DNA of 48,615 nucleotides, taken from NCBI RefSeq assembly GCF_002902725.1, contig NZ_PPRT01000010.1, positions 1 through 48,615 on the forward strand, given 5' to 3'. The position numbers were made by a program, and so were the translations under genes. The notes beneath the pieces are model-generated. The model was given only the letters and a program-made list of their open reading frames with translations. It was not told where the DNA came from and did not search any database. Shown here one piece after another: positions 9,290-18,385 of this stretch. The stretch comes from Staphylococcus caprae. Lineage in GTDB: Bacteria > Bacillota > Bacilli > Staphylococcales > Staphylococcaceae. Positions within the stretch are counted from its first letter, which is position 1. Every line of letters starts with the position of its first letter.

Positions 9290-9796
9290 ATGGCCCACGT
9301 AATTCGTGAAATTAGTATAAAAGACGTTGAAAACTTTATAGATTTGTTAAGCAAGATTTATGATGAATCAGAATTTACATTTTATAATCCTGGTGAATAC
9401 TCACCTAGTATAGCGTCGGCTAGTCAAAATTTAGAAAACTACATTACCTCGCCGTCTAAAGCTATATATGTAGCAGAAAGTGACGAACAGCTTGTTGGAT
9501 ACGCCTTTGTCAATACCGAAACATACGAACGAACGCAACATGAAGCTGTCATCTATCTCGGTGTTAAAAAGTACTATCAAAAACATGGTGTCGGCCAAGC
9601 GTTAATTAACGCCATTGAAGCCTGGTCACTCAATCATAAAATCCGACGCATTGAAGCCACAGTTGTCACTGAAAATGGACGTGCCGTTGAACTCTTCAAA
9701 GGGACAGGATTCCAAATTGAAGGCGAACTTAAAGACAAGCTCTATATCAACGGACATTATTACAATGAATACGTAATGGCAAAAATATTGAATTAA
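9290..9796 (+). CDS. GNAT-family N-acetyltransferase
   Basis: Cytoplasmic acetyl-CoA-dependent acetyltransferase of 168 residues. The core motif A is visible as VKKYYQKHGVGQALI (about 104-118), with the Q-x-x-G-V-G pyrophosphate loop, and the C-terminal motif B includes GFQIEGELKDKLY. This layout resembles RimJ/phosphinothricin-type subfamilies, but the substrate cannot be told. Single gene, divergent from graX across 116 bases. A TATAAT at 9245-9250 may be its -10. It ends at a strong bidirectional terminator. Confidence 0.85.
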   Translation: MAHVIREISIKDVENFIDLLSKIYDESEFTFYNPGEYSPSIASASQNLENYITSPSKAIYVAESDEQLVGYAFVNTETYERTQHEAVIYLGVKKYYQKHGVGQALINAIEAWSLNHKIRRIEATVVTENGRAVELFKGTGFQIEGELKDKLYINGHYYNEYVMAKILN

Positions 9797-9947
9797 TGTT
9801 TTGTCTCATTTCAAATTTTACCACATATTAGAAATTTTAAATAACGCTATCAATTTAAAGATTGTTGCTATCAATCAACGCTCCATCAATATTGAAGTTT
9901 GATAATATTTTCGTTGTGACATCTAATTTGAATGATGATAAATAATA

Positions 9948-9996
9948 AGAGGCAAATCGCTATCATTTAAATTCATGATAACGATTTGCCTCTTTT
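9948..9996. terminator. Bidirectional terminator
   Basis: Stem AGAGGCAAATCG/CGATTTGCCTCT with extra inner pairing TATCAT/ATGATA. T-rich on the plus strand after the stem, and usable by the convergent esterase gene on the minus strand. The 150 bases before it hold nothing else recognisable. Confidence 0.88.
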
Positions 9997-10002
9997 TCTA
10001 GT

Positions 10003-11052
10003 TTATTCGTATGGATATAGTGACACACTGTTATTGGTTTGATTACCAGAATTCACATCTGTAGATTCTCCACTTTCTACACCTGAAGATGAAGTATTTC
10101 TACTTAAGAATAATAGTACTTTCTTAATATTTTCTTTCGATTCAGGCTTCTCTAAATGGAATTGATACTGATGATGTAAATGATGTGTACCATTATAAAA
10201 TAGTGTATCGACAGGTACATTTTCTGATTTAAGTGCTTTATAAAATGACTTATTCTGACTGTAAAATGGATCAGCATCTCCAACTGATAAATACGTTGGC
10301 GGATATTGTTTAGTTACTTGATTAATCGTTGACATTTGAGATAAATTCTTGAAATTTGTTTCCCAATTATTCATTCCAGTATAACTTTTCATAAATAGTT
10401 GAATTCTAGGAAATTCTGTCGCTTTCACTGTTTTCATATCATAGAAACCGCCAAAGAAGATGGCTGCTTTAATCTGAGAAGGCTCAAATTGTTGTTCGAA
10501 ATGCATTTCTTTACGTAAGTCTTTATTCGTTTGCATTGCAACGTATTGACTTGTTAATTGAGCCCCCGCTGAATCACCGCCAATCACAACTTGGTTGAAA
10601 TCAATTGGAAGTTCATGTTTATTTTTCTTTATAAATTTGACTGCTTGATTAAGTTGTTCAAGAGGTGTTGGATATTTATATTGTGGCGCTAATGCATAAT
10701 TAACATTCACGACGATGTAACCTTGTTCAGCTATTTTAGATAGTAGAGGATTTTTATATTGCTTGTCTCCTGCTATAAATCCACCTCCATGCATCCAGAA
10801 GATGACGGGTAATTTCGTATCCTTACTCATATCTGAAGGTGTTATAATATCTAATTTACTATTAGGTAATCCCTCGCCATAAGAGATATTTTGAAATAAT
10901 TTTACATTCTTATTATTGATTCGTACGTGTTCTCTACCTTGTTGCTTTTCTTGTCCTTTGTCATAATGACTTTTCAAGTGCAAACCTAATACCACTGCAA
11001 CTAAGATAATGATGAGTGACGTCACCAACAACCATTTATACTTTTCTTTCAT
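10003..11052 (-). CDS. Membrane-anchored alpha/beta hydrolase (esterase/lipase family)
   Basis: Serine hydrolase of 349 residues in the hormone-sensitive-lipase/BD-FAE-like alpha/beta fold. A single N-terminal hydrophobic segment (about 7-24) anchors or exports it. The oxyanion motif HGGGF (about 88-92), nucleophile elbow GGDSAGA, acid residue in SVGDADPFY and a His-rich catalytic region HHLHHQY are all visible. Start ATG at 11052 is preferred over an upstream GTG because AGAGGA lies 9 bases before it. The C-terminal tail is polar and Ser/Asn-rich. Substrate unknown; a carboxylesterase acting outside the membrane is likely. Single gene. Confidence 0.85.
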   Translation of the reverse strand: MKEKYKWLLVTSLIIILVAVVLGLHLKSHYDKGQEKQQGREHVRINNKNVKLFQNISYGEGLPNSKLDIITPSDMSKDTKLPVIFWMHGGGFIAGDKQYKNPLLSKIAEQGYIVVNVNYALAPQYKYPTPLEQLNQAVKFIKKNKHELPIDFNQVVIGGDSAGAQLTSQYVAMQTNKDLRKEMHFEQQFEPSQIKAAIFFGGFYDMKTVKATEFPRIQLFMKSYTGMNNWETNFKNLSQMSTINQVTKQYPPTYLSVGDADPFYSQNKSFYKALKSENVPVDTLFYNGTHHLHHQYQFHLEKPESKENIKKVLLFLSRNTSSSGVESGESTDVNSGNQTNNSVSLYPYE

Positions 11053-11138
11053 TATTGATAATCCTCTCACGTCATGACTTTCTATATATTATTTATGTCT
11101 AAACTTGTTCAGGCTTATTACTTTTCCAGAAAATAAAG

Positions 11139-11180
11139 AAAAAGCAATTCACCTTTTAAATGAAAGACGAATTGCTTTTA
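11139..11180 (-). terminator. Terminator after the YkvI-like gene
   Basis: Minus-strand stem AAAGCAATTC/GAATTGCTTT followed by TTCTTTATTTTC. It separates the YkvI-type carrier from the esterase gene. Confidence 0.8.
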
Positions 11181-11228
11181 AGATTAAATCAATCGTTTTA
11201 AATTGTAAAGTGTATGCAAAGTAACAAC

Positions 11229-12296
11229 TTATGCAATATGGTCTTCATCATCATTTTTACGTTTAAAGTACTTAATGAGTACTGCTACAACAATGAAGAG
11301 ACCTACGACACCCATAAATTTATATAGTACATTAATTAAATCAGCAAAACCTACGAAACTTAATACATAGGCTGCAATCATCATAATGACTATAAAGACA
11401 TGGTATTTCTTACTATATGGTATCGTGAAACGTGCTGCGAATGAATAGCACAATCCTAAAATTGTATTATACATTACAGCTAACATGATAAATGTTAGAA
11501 CAAGCCCAATCCATGGATGAATGTCATTAGCTAAATTTAATGTAGGAATATCTGCGTTTTTAATTTTCGGATATTCTGTTTGTAGTGAAAAGTTAATTAA
11601 TGCGAGTAAGATGGTATAAACGACACCGCCGAACAATGCACCAGCACCGGAAACTCTACGTTTAGATGCATCGCCGCCAATAGCAACAATCGTACTAAAT
11701 CCAACTGCAAACGCAAGTCCACCATAAACAAGCCCCCAGAAAATACCTTTCCAAATGCTTGTGTCAGGTACCGTACTATTAACTTCCGCTATAGAAATAT
11801 TTCCTGTAAATAAATAATATACAGCAATCAATATAACCATAACGATCAAGAATGGTGTCACAATACCTAGAGCTCTTACAATTTTATTAAAATCAAGTAA
11901 TAAAGTTAAATAAATAATGATTGTCATAATAAGGGCGCCTAACCAAGTGGGAATATTAAAACTTTGGTTAAACGTTGAACCTGAACCGGCAATCATTGTT
12001 ACGGCAATTCCAAATAAGAAAAAGACAAGAATGTAATCGAAAACTTTACTAAATTTTTCGCCAAAAATGTATTGTAATGTAGATTCATGGTTCGTAGCTG
12101 AAAAGGCTGTACCAATTTTAGCTACTTGTCTACCAATAAATCCTAAAATGAAACCTGAAATTAAAACACCGATATACGACCATAATCCAAACGGTGTAAA
12201 GAATTGCATGACTTCTTGTCCTGTTGAGAATCCCGCACCTACAACGATGCCAACGTATGCAAAGCCTATTTTTATTGCTTCTTTATTCAGCCCCAT
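11229..12296 (-). CDS. YkvI-family multispanning membrane carrier
   Basis: Integral membrane protein of 355 residues with about ten hydrophobic helices and a charged C-terminal tail (KRKNDDEDH). It matches the YkvI group, distant relatives of the APC/LeuT-fold amino acid and choline carriers. The N-terminal helix has the unwound-helix motif GIVVGAGFSTGQE typical of that fold. The substrate is not established for the family. ATG start with AAGGAGG upstream. It stands alone between terminators, although the unknown gene behind it is on the same strand. Confidence 0.75.
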   Translation of the reverse strand: MGLNKEAIKIGFAYVGIVVGAGFSTGQEVMQFFTPFGLWSYIGVLISGFILGFIGRQVAKIGTAFSATNHESTLQYIFGEKFSKVFDYILVFFLFGIAVTMIAGSGSTFNQSFNIPTWLGALIMTIIIYLTLLLDFNKIVRALGIVTPFLIVMVILIAVYYLFTGNISIAEVNSTVPDTSIWKGIFWGLVYGGLAFAVGFSTIVAIGGDASKRRVSGAGALFGGVVYTILLALINFSLQTEYPKIKNADIPTLNLANDIHPWIGLVLTFIMLAVMYNTILGLCYSFAARFTIPYSKKYHVFIVIMMIAAYVLSFVGFADLINVLYKFMGVVGLFIVVAVLIKYFKRKNDDEDHIA

Positions 12297-12410
12297 TTAA
12301 AAGATAACCTCCTTAGATTTTCACAGTGAGCATTATAACGTACTGTTTTTTATTTTCAACCCTGCTTGATCAACTTATAACGAAATGTATAAATCTTAGA
12401 AAAAGTGTAT

Positions 12411-12449
12411 AAAAATAGCCATTAAAGTTGGGTAACTCTAATGACTATA
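12411..12449 (-). terminator. Terminator after the 166-residue unknown protein gene
   Basis: Minus-strand imperfect stem ATAGTCATTA..AGTT with AACT..TAATGGCTAT around a 4-base loop, followed by TTTTTATAC. It lies just past the stop at 12471. Confidence 0.75.
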
Positions 12450-12470
12450 TCGAGAATGTTATATAATTAC

Positions 12471-12971
12471 TTAACGTGCATCTCTATGTTTGTTTAATTC
12501 ATTAATATCAACAACAATGTTGTCCATACGTTTTGCAGTGTCTTTAAGCACATTACGTGCTACATTATTATTTGGATCAAGTTTAAGAATTCGTTTAGCT
12601 ACATCGAATGCTTTCTTGTCAGAAATGACTGGTTCAGGAATAGCATGAAGCAATAACATTTGTAGTAAACTTTTAACTTCATTTCCGTTAGTGAGTTTTA
12701 TGGAAGAATCAGCATGATAATAAGCTGAATCTAAAGCACCTTCATATTCGCTCAACGGATATACAAGTAATAAAAATGCCAAATCATGCAATTCTGATGA
12801 TTCTTCAACTTTAATCATATCCAGAATACATGTGTAAAACATCATACTTTCTACTTCATGAGCGCTAGAAATATATGCCTCTTCAAATTCCATAAAATCT
12901 GTTTCGGACATTAATTGTCTTACCTGCTCAAATTCGCCATTCAATACATGTTTCTTTATAAGATGTTGCAT
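12471..12971 (-). CDS. Uncharacterised helical protein, possibly TPR-like
   Basis: Cytoplasmic protein of 166 residues that I do not recognise as a characterised family. It is predominantly helical and acidic, with no signal peptide or membrane segment. The C-terminal part (about 115-145, KKAFDVAKRILKLDPNNNVARNVL) looks like a tetratricopeptide repeat. Start ATG follows AGGAGG. It lies 63 bases after dhaM on the same strand with no terminator between, so it may be the last gene of the dhaKLM transcript. A role in glycerone metabolism is not shown. Confidence 0.7.
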   Translation of the reverse strand: MQHLIKKHVLNGEFEQVRQLMSETDFMEFEEAYISSAHEVESMMFYTCILDMIKVEESSELHDLAFLLLVYPLSEYEGALDSAYYHADSSIKLTNGNEVKSLLQMLLLHAIPEPVISDKKAFDVAKRILKLDPNNNVARNVLKDTAKRMDNIVVDINELNKHRDAR

Positions 12972-13034
12972 GGCTATGTCCTCCTATTACCCAGATTTTA
13001 TTTAACAGTTATATTAATAATATCATACTTAAAG

Positions 13035-13412
13035 CTAAGTTTCACTCGAAAAATGAGTATTGTTTACCTCTTCGATAGCTTCTTTCATATTGCCTCCAGT
13101 TGATAACTTCACTGCCGCGGTAAAACTACCTTCAACAAGAGGTGCATTGATTTTAACAATCTCATATTGACCTTCATACATTTCAATTGCCATATCTAAA
13201 TTCATTTCCGAAGATCCTAAATCATAAAAGCATAGTGCATCATCTTCTATATGATTAATCATCTTTTGTATTTCATCAAATGACGTACCAATCGAACCAT
13301 CTTCTGTACCACCATGAGCCTTGATGTCGACATTATTTACCATCTGTTCAAGTAAATCCTTTGTACCTTTTGCAATATCAGCACTGTGACTAACTAATAC
13401 AATCGTTGTCAT
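13035..13412 (-). CDS. dhaM: DhaM, phosphoryl-donor subunit of dihydroxyacetone kinase
   Basis: EIIA-Man-like protein of 125 residues that accepts phosphate from HPr of the PTS and passes it to the ADP bound in DhaL. The predicted phospho-His is His9 in VLVSHSADIA. Only this domain is present, without the HPr or EI fusions of enteric DhaM, as is usual in Firmicutes. Its start overlaps the dhaL stop (TAATG), marking translational coupling. Confidence 0.92.
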   Translation of the reverse strand: MTTIVLVSHSADIAKGTKDLLEQMVNNVDIKAHGGTEDGSIGTSFDEIQKMINHIEDDALCFYDLGSSEMNLDMAIEMYEGQYEIVKINAPLVEGSFTAAVKLSTGGNMKEAIEEVNNTHFSSET

Positions 13413-13999
13413 TACGACTCATCTCCCATTAAAGCGTTCAGAATGTAAACCATGCTTTGCGCTCCTGGATCAATATATCCTTTTGAATCTTCTTTAAAAT
13501 ATGACGCACGACCTTTCGTTGCTACCATATCTTTAGTATCATCCGCATAACTTTGTAATTTTTCTAAATTTAATTTTTCATCTTTTTGAAGTGCTTCATT
13601 CGCTCTCTCAACCACGTCGTACATTGTTTTTTCATTTAATTCAACTTTACCTCTTTGCGCAATCGCATCCGCAAACGTTTTTAGTAACTCTTTTAAATTA
13701 TCATTATCAATTTCGTCTTTAACGACACTCGCCATTTTGACGAAACTAAAGCCATATAACGGACCTGAGGCACCACCAATTTTAGACATAAGCGTCATCC
13801 CAGTTGTTTTAAATAGTGAAGCCATGTCACTATCGTCAATATTGCCCTCTAAATGAGAGAAACCTCGTTCCATATTCACACCGTGGTCACCATCACCAAT
13901 GGCTCTATCTAAGTCTGTTAATTCCTCTTCTTTTTCTTTAAAAGTATCTGCTAAACTTAGCAATTGTGCTTTCATTTCTTTTACGTTCATCTCTGACAC
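13412..13999 (-). CDS. dhaL: DhaL, ADP-binding subunit of dihydroxyacetone kinase
   Basis: Eight-helix-barrel subunit of 195 residues. It holds a non-exchanging Mg-ADP that is phosphorylated by DhaM and then phosphorylates dihydroxyacetone on DhaK. The metal-binding Asp cluster is visible as DRAIGDGDHGVNM (about 29-41), and later motifs include GGASGPLYG and GRASY. Start ATG follows GAGGTG. It sits between dhaK (32 bases) and dhaM (overlap). Confidence 0.94.
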   Translation of the reverse strand: MSEMNVKEMKAQLLSLADTFKEKEEELTDLDRAIGDGDHGVNMERGFSHLEGNIDDSDMASLFKTTGMTLMSKIGGASGPLYGFSFVKMASVVKDEIDNDNLKELLKTFADAIAQRGKVELNEKTMYDVVERANEALQKDEKLNLEKLQSYADDTKDMVATKGRASYFKEDSKGYIDPGAQSMVYILNALMGDES

Positions 14000-14031
14000 C
14001 TCTACATTGTATAATTATTCATCATTTACTT

Positions 14032-15000
14032 TTACGCATTAAAATAAAGGCTTGTTGTAGGTGCTAAAAAGGCTTTAAGCCATTCTTCTTTAGCAGGTAC
14101 AAGTGTGATTGAGAAGCCTTGCATATCAAGTGACGTCATGAAATTACCTACGTACCAATGTTTTACCCCGTAATGCTTGTCATTAAATAATTCACTCAGA
14201 TATTTCGTTACAATATTCAGTTCAGATTGAGGTGTGCCTCCCATACCATTGACCATGACAATATAATCATCGGCAGAGATTTCTTGTTCTAATTTTTCAA
14301 CTAATGTTGAAATAATTTGATTAATTGGTTGGATGGATTCACGATGTAAACCCTTTTCTCCATGTATACCAACACCAATTTCCATCTCATTGTCTTCAAT
14401 ATCGAAACCATATCTACCTGTCGTAGGAACCATTGGAGGTGTTAAAGCCATTCCAATACTTTTAATTTCTGGTAGCAATATTTCTACTTTTTCTTTTATT
14501 TCATTTAATGCTAGTCCTTTTTCCGCTAAAAATCCTGCGTACTTATGAACCAAAACAGTACCTGCAACACCTCTACGTTGATCAGGCTCGCTAATAGCAA
14601 TATCATCTCTAACTATAACCGTTTCAACTTGTATGCCTTCCATTTCAGCCATTTCTTGTGCCATTTCAAAATTCATGACATCGCCAGCATAATTTTTAAC
14701 TATAAGTAATACCCCGTCGCCATTATCTACTGCTTTGATTGCTTCTAATATTTTATCTGGAGTAGGCGAAGTAAAGACTTCCCCACAAACAGCTGCATCT
14801 AACATACCTTGAGCTACGTAACCCGCATGTGCAGGTTCATGACCACTTCCTCCTCCAGATACAAGTGCAACGCCCGATTGTTTTTTATCTTTACGTACCA
14901 CTACCGTATCTTCAATTACATCTAATTCAGGATTTGCAATTTTTAGGCCATCTAACATGTCACTTAAAAATTGTTGTCTATCTTTTATTAATTTCTTCAT
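14032..15000 (-). CDS. dhaK: DhaK, dihydroxyacetone-binding subunit
   Basis: Subunit of 322 residues that binds dihydroxyacetone covalently and positions it for phosphorylation to DHAP, feeding glycolysis. The covalent ligand His213 lies in GVGIHGEKG. Substrate-pocket motifs SGGGSGHEPAH (about 48-58) and VKNYAGDVMNFE (about 101-112) are intact. Start ATG follows a strong AGGAGGGG. First gene of dhaKLM. I found no convincing cre site or specific regulator site in the 190-bp upstream gap. Confidence 0.95.
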   Translation of the reverse strand: MKKLIKDRQQFLSDMLDGLKIANPELDVIEDTVVVRKDKKQSGVALVSGGGSGHEPAHAGYVAQGMLDAAVCGEVFTSPTPDKILEAIKAVDNGDGVLLIVKNYAGDVMNFEMAQEMAEMEGIQVETVIVRDDIAISEPDQRRGVAGTVLVHKYAGFLAEKGLALNEIKEKVEILLPEIKSIGMALTPPMVPTTGRYGFDIEDNEMEIGVGIHGEKGLHRESIQPINQIISTLVEKLEQEISADDYIVMVNGMGGTPQSELNIVTKYLSELFNDKHYGVKHWYVGNFMTSLDMQGFSITLVPAKEEWLKAFLAPTTSLYFNA

Positions 15001-15144
15001 GAAAACCCCTCCTTATTAATTTATCATCAGTATAAAACACGTCTATATATCATCGCTAATGTTATGTGTGTCTTCTATAAAATGTTCACAAATAGACTTA
15101 CCTTTTCTAAAAAATGATTTCATCTTGTTTGAAATATATACAAA

Positions 15145-15181
15145 AGCCGCCATTAAAATCGATTTGATTTTAATGACGGCT
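15145..15181 (-). terminator. Terminator of fhuCBG
   Basis: Sixteen-bp near-perfect stem (15145-15160 with 15166-15181; core ATTAAAATC/GATTTTAAT) with a 5-base loop, ten bases after the fhuG stop. On the minus strand it is followed by TTTTGTATAT. Confidence 0.88.
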
Positions 15182-15190
15182 ATAACAAAT

Positions 15191-16207
15191 TTATACGCTT
15201 TTTGTTCTATACATGAGATATAAGAAGTATGGTGCTCCAATAATGGCAACAACAATTCCTGCGGGCACGCCAGATGGTTGTAAGATGACTTTTCCTAATG
15301 TATCAGAGAATACAAGTAAAAATGCACCAACTAAAATCGCTATAGGTAAGAAAAGTTGATGACGAGGACCCACGATGCGTTTAGCAATATGAGGTCCCAT
15401 TAAACCAATAAATGAAATCGCACCAGCAACGGCTACAGCTACTGAAGATAAGATAACAGCGATAAAGAACAAGATTATTCTTTCACGTTCAACTTTAATA
15501 CCCAATCCTTTCGCTATATGTTCATGCGTATTAATAATATTTAATTCATTAGATTTAAATAGAAGATACGGAACAATGACGATCATCCATGGAATAAATG
15601 CGATAACAAATGTCCAATCGTCTCCCCATATACTACCTGCAAACCATGAGGCCATAAACTCAGATTGATCTTCATCAAATTTTGACATCAGTGTTATAGA
15701 GCCACCATATAGTGCGGTTTGCATACCAACACCGATCAATACCATACTTGCTGGAGTTAGCCCATGATATTTATTGATACTGAACACAAATATCACTAAA
15801 GCTGTAGCAATGCCGCCAATTAAACTAATCACAGGTAATGCGTATACGAAGTTATCTGGCTTCACTTGACCGATTGTCACAAATAAAGCAATCGCGAAAC
15901 CACCGCCTGCATTAATACCTAGAATGCCAGGTTCTGCAATAGGGTTCTTCGTTACACTTTGAATAACAGCACCACTCAAACTTAATGCAGCACCCGCTAA
16001 AATCGTAATGAGCATTCGAGGTAAACGGAAATCGATAAGAATGAGCGAATCTGTATAATCTCCTTGACCTAATAGTGTTTTGAAGAAGTTAGACACTGGA
16101 ATTTTATATTCACCAGAAGCGATACTCCATGTACATGCTGCAAAAAGTAGAACAGCAAATATGATGAAAGTAATGATTTGCTTGCGTCTTAATCTAGGAT
16201 CTATCAT
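15191..16207 (-). CDS. fhuG: FhuG, permease of the ferric hydroxamate importer
   Basis: FecCD-family ABC permease of 338 residues with about ten transmembrane helices. The hallmark GxxxQ region is visible as GAALSLSGAVIQSVTKNPIAEPGILGINAGGG, and the cytoplasmic coupling motif as FIGLMGPHIAKRIVG. With FhuB it forms the channel for ferric hydroxamate siderophores. Its start overlaps the fhuB stop by 4 bases. No FhuD lipoprotein is encoded nearby; in staphylococci the FhuD receptors are encoded elsewhere. Confidence 0.94.
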   Translation of the reverse strand: MIDPRLRRKQIITFIIFAVLLFAACTWSIASGEYKIPVSNFFKTLLGQGDYTDSLILIDFRLPRMLITILAGAALSLSGAVIQSVTKNPIAEPGILGINAGGGFAIALFVTIGQVKPDNFVYALPVISLIGGIATALVIFVFSINKYHGLTPASMVLIGVGMQTALYGGSITLMSKFDEDQSEFMASWFAGSIWGDDWTFVIAFIPWMIVIVPYLLFKSNELNIINTHEHIAKGLGIKVERERIILFFIAVILSSVAVAVAGAISFIGLMGPHIAKRIVGPRHQLFLPIAILVGAFLLVFSDTLGKVILQPSGVPAGIVVAIIGAPYFLYLMYRTKSV

Positions 16208-17208
16208 ATTGAGCGCCCTCCTTTTTTAACAAGGTATAAAAAGTATGGCACGCCAATAAATGAAATAATCGCTCCTACAGGGGCTTCACCTAATAATCTT
16301 GCAAGCATATCGGCAATCAGAACTAAAATGCCTCCAAATAATGCTGTAAGTGGAATGACTTTAGAATAATCTGTACCTATAATAAAACGAACAATATGTG
16401 GCACCATCAAACCTACAAAGGCAATTTGGCCAACCATCGCAACCGCTACGCCAGCAAGTATCATAGATAAAATCATGCTTATCCCACGAATGACTGAAAC
16501 ATTTTGACCTAAACCTTTAGCGAGTGATTCACCTAAATTTAAAATTGTAAGTTGTTTACTAATTAATAAGATGAAAATTAACGTAATGATAACTATGGGG
16601 CCACTCCAAATTAATTGTCCCCATGTCGTACCAGAGACGCCCCCTGCACTCCAAAATGTTAGTGACTGATTTAATCTAAATACGAGTGCAACACCTTGGC
16701 TTAAAGCTGTAAGCAACGCACTGATAGCTGCACCTGCTAAAATGATTCTCATTGGGTTAAATCCATCTCGTCTAGAACGTCCTATCATTAAAACGATAAA
16801 ACCACCGAGTAATGCACCTAGAAACCCTGAAACCATTAATAATAAAAACGGCGCTTCTGGGTAGAAGGCATAAGTCATCGCCAGCCCAAACGTAGCGCCT
16901 GAATTCAAACCTATTAAACTCGGATCAGCAAGTCCATTTTTTGTAACACCTTGGATAACTGCACCAGAAACCGCTAAAGCCATACCAACTAATACTGCAC
17001 CTAAATCTCTAGGGATTCTAATTTCGCTAATAATATTATGATCTTGATTTTTTGGATTATAATTGAAAATTGCATCAAAAATAGTTGGAATACTAACATG
17101 TGCTTTTCCAAATATAATAGAAAGAAATAGTGCTAGAATTAGCACTATTATACTTCCTATTATGAGAGAAACGAACTTGATGTTTTCATTTTTATTTTTT
17201 TCAAACAT
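16204..17208 (-). CDS. fhuB: FhuB, permease of the ferric hydroxamate importer
   Basis: FecCD-family permease of 334 residues and partner of FhuG. It has about ten membrane spans, the signature GMALAVSGAVIQGVTKNGLADPSLIGLNSGA (about 75-105) and the coupling motif FVGLMVPHIVRFIIG. It lies 27 bases after fhuC and overlaps fhuG. The two permeases share the fold and the repeated motif, reflecting an old duplication. Confidence 0.94.
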   Translation of the reverse strand: MFEKNKNENIKFVSLIIGSIIVLILALFLSIIFGKAHVSIPTIFDAIFNYNPKNQDHNIISEIRIPRDLGAVLVGMALAVSGAVIQGVTKNGLADPSLIGLNSGATFGLAMTYAFYPEAPFLLLMVSGFLGALLGGFIVLMIGRSRRDGFNPMRIILAGAAISALLTALSQGVALVFRLNQSLTFWSAGGVSGTTWGQLIWSGPIVIITLIFILLISKQLTILNLGESLAKGLGQNVSVIRGISMILSMILAGVAVAMVGQIAFVGLMVPHIVRFIIGTDYSKVIPLTALFGGILVLIADMLARLLGEAPVGAIISFIGVPYFLYLVKKGGRSI

Positions 17209-17235
17209 GGTTATTTATCCCTTTTGCCTTCCCTA

Positions 17236-18033
17236 TTACGAATACGTCTTGCAAAATAAATCATAAGTAACAAGGAGGGGTTTACCAGTTCGCGGATCTT
17301 GATCAAGAACAACATCAATATTAAATACTTTTTCTAAAATGTCTTTCGTAAGTACTTCTTGTGTTGAGCCATTTGCAACGATATTTCCATCTTTCATTGC
17401 AATAAGATGATCTGAGAAACGAATTGCTTGATTAATATCATGTAATACCATCACGATCGTACAGCCTTGTTCTTCATTTAATTTTTGGACGAGTTCTAAA
17501 ATTTCTAATTGGTGGCAAATATCTAGATAAGTGGTAGGTTCATCTAAAAAGATAATATCAGTACGTTGTGCTAGAGCCATTGCTATCCACACACGTTGTC
17601 TTTGACCACCACTTAAGTCATTAATTGAACGATGACGGAAATCACTTGTTCCTGTAACTGTTAACGCCCAATCAATTTCTTTTTTATCTTCAGCTGATAA
17701 ACGACCAAAGCCTTTTTGATGTGGGAAACGTCCATAAGAAACTAACTCACCAACTGTTAAACCATCAGCAACTTCAGGTGATTGAGGTAAAATTGCGATT
17801 TTCTTAGCAATTTCTTTTGTGGATTGCGCGTGAATACTTTCGCCATCTAAATTAATTGCGCCATCTTTAATGGATAATAAACGAGATAGCGCTTTGAGCA
17901 ATGTTGACTTCCCACAACCGTTTGGCCCAATAATAGAAGTCACCTTACCATCTGGTATTTCTACATCTAAATTATTAATAATCGTAGTGTCTCCATAACC
18001 AATTTTCACTTGTTCTCCGTTTAAACGACTCAT
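17236..18033 (-). CDS. fhuC: FhuC, ATPase of siderophore importers
   Basis: ABC ATPase of 265 residues in the FepC/FhuC class: Walker A GPNGCGKST (about 36-44), signature LSGGQRQR, Walker B IIFLDEPTTYLD, H-loop MVLHDIN. In S. aureus this ATPase also powers other siderophore permeases, so its loss affects more than hydroxamate use. Start ATG follows AGGGGAACT. First gene of fhuCBG, with a perfect Fur box about 100 bases upstream. Confidence 0.95.
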   Translation of the reverse strand: MSRLNGEQVKIGYGDTTIINNLDVEIPDGKVTSIIGPNGCGKSTLLKALSRLLSIKDGAINLDGESIHAQSTKEIAKKIAILPQSPEVADGLTVGELVSYGRFPHQKGFGRLSAEDKKEIDWALTVTGTSDFRHRSINDLSGGQRQRVWIAMALAQRTDIIFLDEPTTYLDICHQLEILELVQKLNEEQGCTIVMVLHDINQAIRFSDHLIAMKDGNIVANGSTQEVLTKDILEKVFNIDVVLDQDPRTGKPLLVTYDLFCKTYS

Positions 18034-18129
18034 AGTTCCCCTACTTTCATTTATAAATAATGCATTTATATCGTAAAAACATAGTATTTTCGTTAAAAGT
18101 TTATCGTTTATTTGATTACCAACTGTAAT

Positions 18130-18144
18130 TGATAATCATTATCA
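18130..18144 (-). promoter_or_regulatory. Fur box controlling fhuCBG
   Basis: Perfect 7-1-7 palindrome TGATAAT-C-ATTATCA, the Firmicute Fur core. A minus-strand TATAAT lies just upstream at about 18154-18159, so Fur bound with iron would sit over the transcription start. The rest of the 18034-18385 spacer holds only this control region and the yitT terminator. Confidence 0.88.
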
Positions 18145-18302
18145 TAGACTATATTATAACATCTCTATTCAAGATTGACTAACAAATATTGATATGAATT
18201 GTTTAATACATTTTAATTTTTTCGAAAACTAGACTAACGAAAACGAAGTTGCAACGAGAAATTTAATACTAAATAGATGATTAAATTATGGATAAAAAAT
18301 TA

Positions 18303-18338
18303 AGCTCTAAGACAATTTCTTAAAATCATCTTAGAGCT
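18303..18338 (-). terminator. Terminator of the YitT gene
   Basis: Stem AGCTCTAAGA/TCTTAGAGCT (18303-18312 with 18329-18338). On the minus strand it is followed by TAATTTTTTATCC. The stem core is identical to that at 1225-1260. Confidence 0.82.
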
Positions 18339-18385
18339 AATATTTCAGGATCAATATCCAATTCTAGCGTCATTTTTATTTAAAT

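Noticed and set aside
15001..15190. Dedicated dha regulator site or cre upstream of dhaK
   Set aside because: No palindrome or cre-like sequence with adequate match was found in the gap.
15043..15255. Minus-strand frame across the fhuG terminator
   Set aside because: It spans the terminator hairpin and the 3' end of fhuG in another frame, with no ribosome site.
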